DNA from: Hirudinaria manillensis | Taxonomy: Eukaryota; Annelida; Clitellata; Hirudinida; Hirudinidae | Assembly (NCBI GenBank): GCA_034509925.1 | Contig: CM067529.1 | Location: 4,907,001-4,971,000 of the forward strand | Length of the DNA: 64,000 bases | Direction: 5' to 3' | Shown here: in pieces, positions 63,801 to 64,000 of the stretch | Layout of the letters: each line of letters opens with the position of its first letter | How positions within the stretch are numbered: the first letter of the stretch is position 1 | The notes under the pieces: generated by a model | The model's input: the letters and a program-made list of their open reading frames with translations, nothing else | What the model was told of the DNA's origin: nothing | Database searches by the model: none | Position numbers and translations under genes: made by a program

Positions 63801-64000
63801 TCAATGGCAATCCACGGGTAACTGTCTTGCAACGCTTGCTTGAGGAAGGTGAAGGCACAAGGATTGGTTGTGGTGAAGAACTTGTGGAGCATTGTACGGC
63901 ATTTGTCCTGTCTCGTGCCGGCTGTTATTATATTCTCTCGTTCTTCTATTGTTACGACTTTCTTCTCTATTAGGTAGTCGAGGACGAATTTCGGATCAAC
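58651..64000 (-). CDS. CARD - coiled coil - pseudokinase - beta-propeller protein (5' end outside window)
   Basis: Nine exons, 794 residues in frame, N-terminus cut by the window: 63769-64000, 63170-63517, 62695-62745, 62494-62616, 62082-62338, 61697-61850, 61438-61572, 59683-59880, 58651-59537. Residues 1-77 form a CARD (FVLDYLIEKKVVTIEERE, then CRTMLHKFF). A linker has six imperfect PVYERQ-type hexapeptides, then a coiled coil (about 125-165). A kinase fold spans about 235-500: VCLKEL with the beta3 Lys, YLHDCSILHRS in place of HRD, KITNFQ in place of DFG, APEVI, DVWSFG, and KCLSLEECKRPDL. The Gly-rich loop, catalytic Asp and metal-binding Asp are all missing, so it should be a pseudokinase. 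The last 295 residues form an NHL/WD-like propeller (VSDVAIHCPSGRFLIADAGE is typical). Likely a cytoplasmic signalling adaptor; the immune or cell-death role is inferred from the CARD only. Confidence 0.85.
59905..60222. repeat. (TATTA)n pentanucleotide microsatellite
   Basis: About 318 bp of TATTA with one disturbed patch near 60040-60058. It lies 25 bp upstream (in gene orientation) of the exon at 59683-59880, inside the large intron of the CARD/pseudokinase gene. Confidence 0.97.
60828..60858. repeat. (ATT)n microsatellite next to TA-rich palindromes
   Basis: About 31 bp of ATT; just before it, 60716-60800 is built of TAATAATAATTATTATTA palindromes separated by ATATGATATAA. All within the large intron of the CARD/pseudokinase gene. 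Confidence 0.85.
63400..63510 (-). repeat. Coding 18-bp minisatellite (hexapeptide repeat)
   Basis: Six imperfect 18-bp units encode PVCESQ, PVYERQ, PVYERR, SVYESQ, PNSERR and VYERQ directly after the CARD exon. The repeat keeps frame throughout, as expected for a translated linker. Confidence 0.85.

Overview
The window is AT-rich nuclear DNA from an invertebrate animal. Most genes are broken into many short exons by small introns. There is a complete animal ribosomal protein S9 gene, a Galpha-q gene, a TRPC channel gene and two anoctamin genes, and there are long trinucleotide and pentanucleotide microsatellites. The phylum cannot be fixed from this window. A PLAT-domain lipoxygenase together with a CARD-domain protein argues against insects and nematodes and fits a lophotrochozoan, cnidarian, placozoan or invertebrate deuterostome; that is inference.

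Layout, left to right. (1) 0.4-3.4 kb, minus: a single-exon 1011-residue multi-pass membrane protein of unknown family. (2) 6.3-21.2 kb, plus: two tandem anoctamin (TMEM16) genes with matching 19-exon structures. The duplicated unit also carried part of the neighbouring CEP170-like gene, whose decayed copy lies at 12.7-13.1 kb between the two anoctamins. (3) 21.9-25.1 kb, minus: the intact CEP170-like gene. (4) 26.6-28.4 kb, plus: an intronless, divergent SLC13-like transporter. (5) 28.8-29.5 kb, plus: RpS9. (6) 29.95-31.0 kb, minus: a small gene tentatively TEX47-like, followed by a short inverted-repeat element at 31.0-31.5 kb. (7) 32.9-36.5 kb, plus: Galpha-q, 353 residues, complete. (8) 38.0-47.9 kb, minus: a TRPC4/5-like channel in 14 exons (1034 residues), convergent with Galpha-q, with a TAA array of about 935 bp in its second intron. 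(9) 47.9-53.5 kb: no assignable gene, a few exon-like islands. (10) 53.5-57.4 kb, minus: a 15-exon, 693-residue lipoxygenase. (11) 58.65 kb to the window edge, minus: a gene joining a CARD, a hexapeptide-repeat/coiled-coil linker, a degenerate kinase domain and a beta-propeller.

How they may work together: Galpha-q and TRPC are successive parts of the receptor - Gq - phospholipase C - TRPC pathway and sit side by side, converging. Anoctamins are often Ca2+-activated and could act downstream of such Ca2+ entry, but nothing in the sequence shows co-regulation. The most unusual object is the CARD/pseudokinase/propeller protein, which looks like an innate-immune or cell-death signalling adaptor with an architecture I do not recognise as a described family.

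Exon coordinates were derived by hand from splice signals, reading frame and protein family conservation. The models for both anoctamins, RpS9, Galpha-q, TRPC, the lipoxygenase, the CEP170-like gene and the CARD gene each close in frame. Three introns need GC-AG splice sites.
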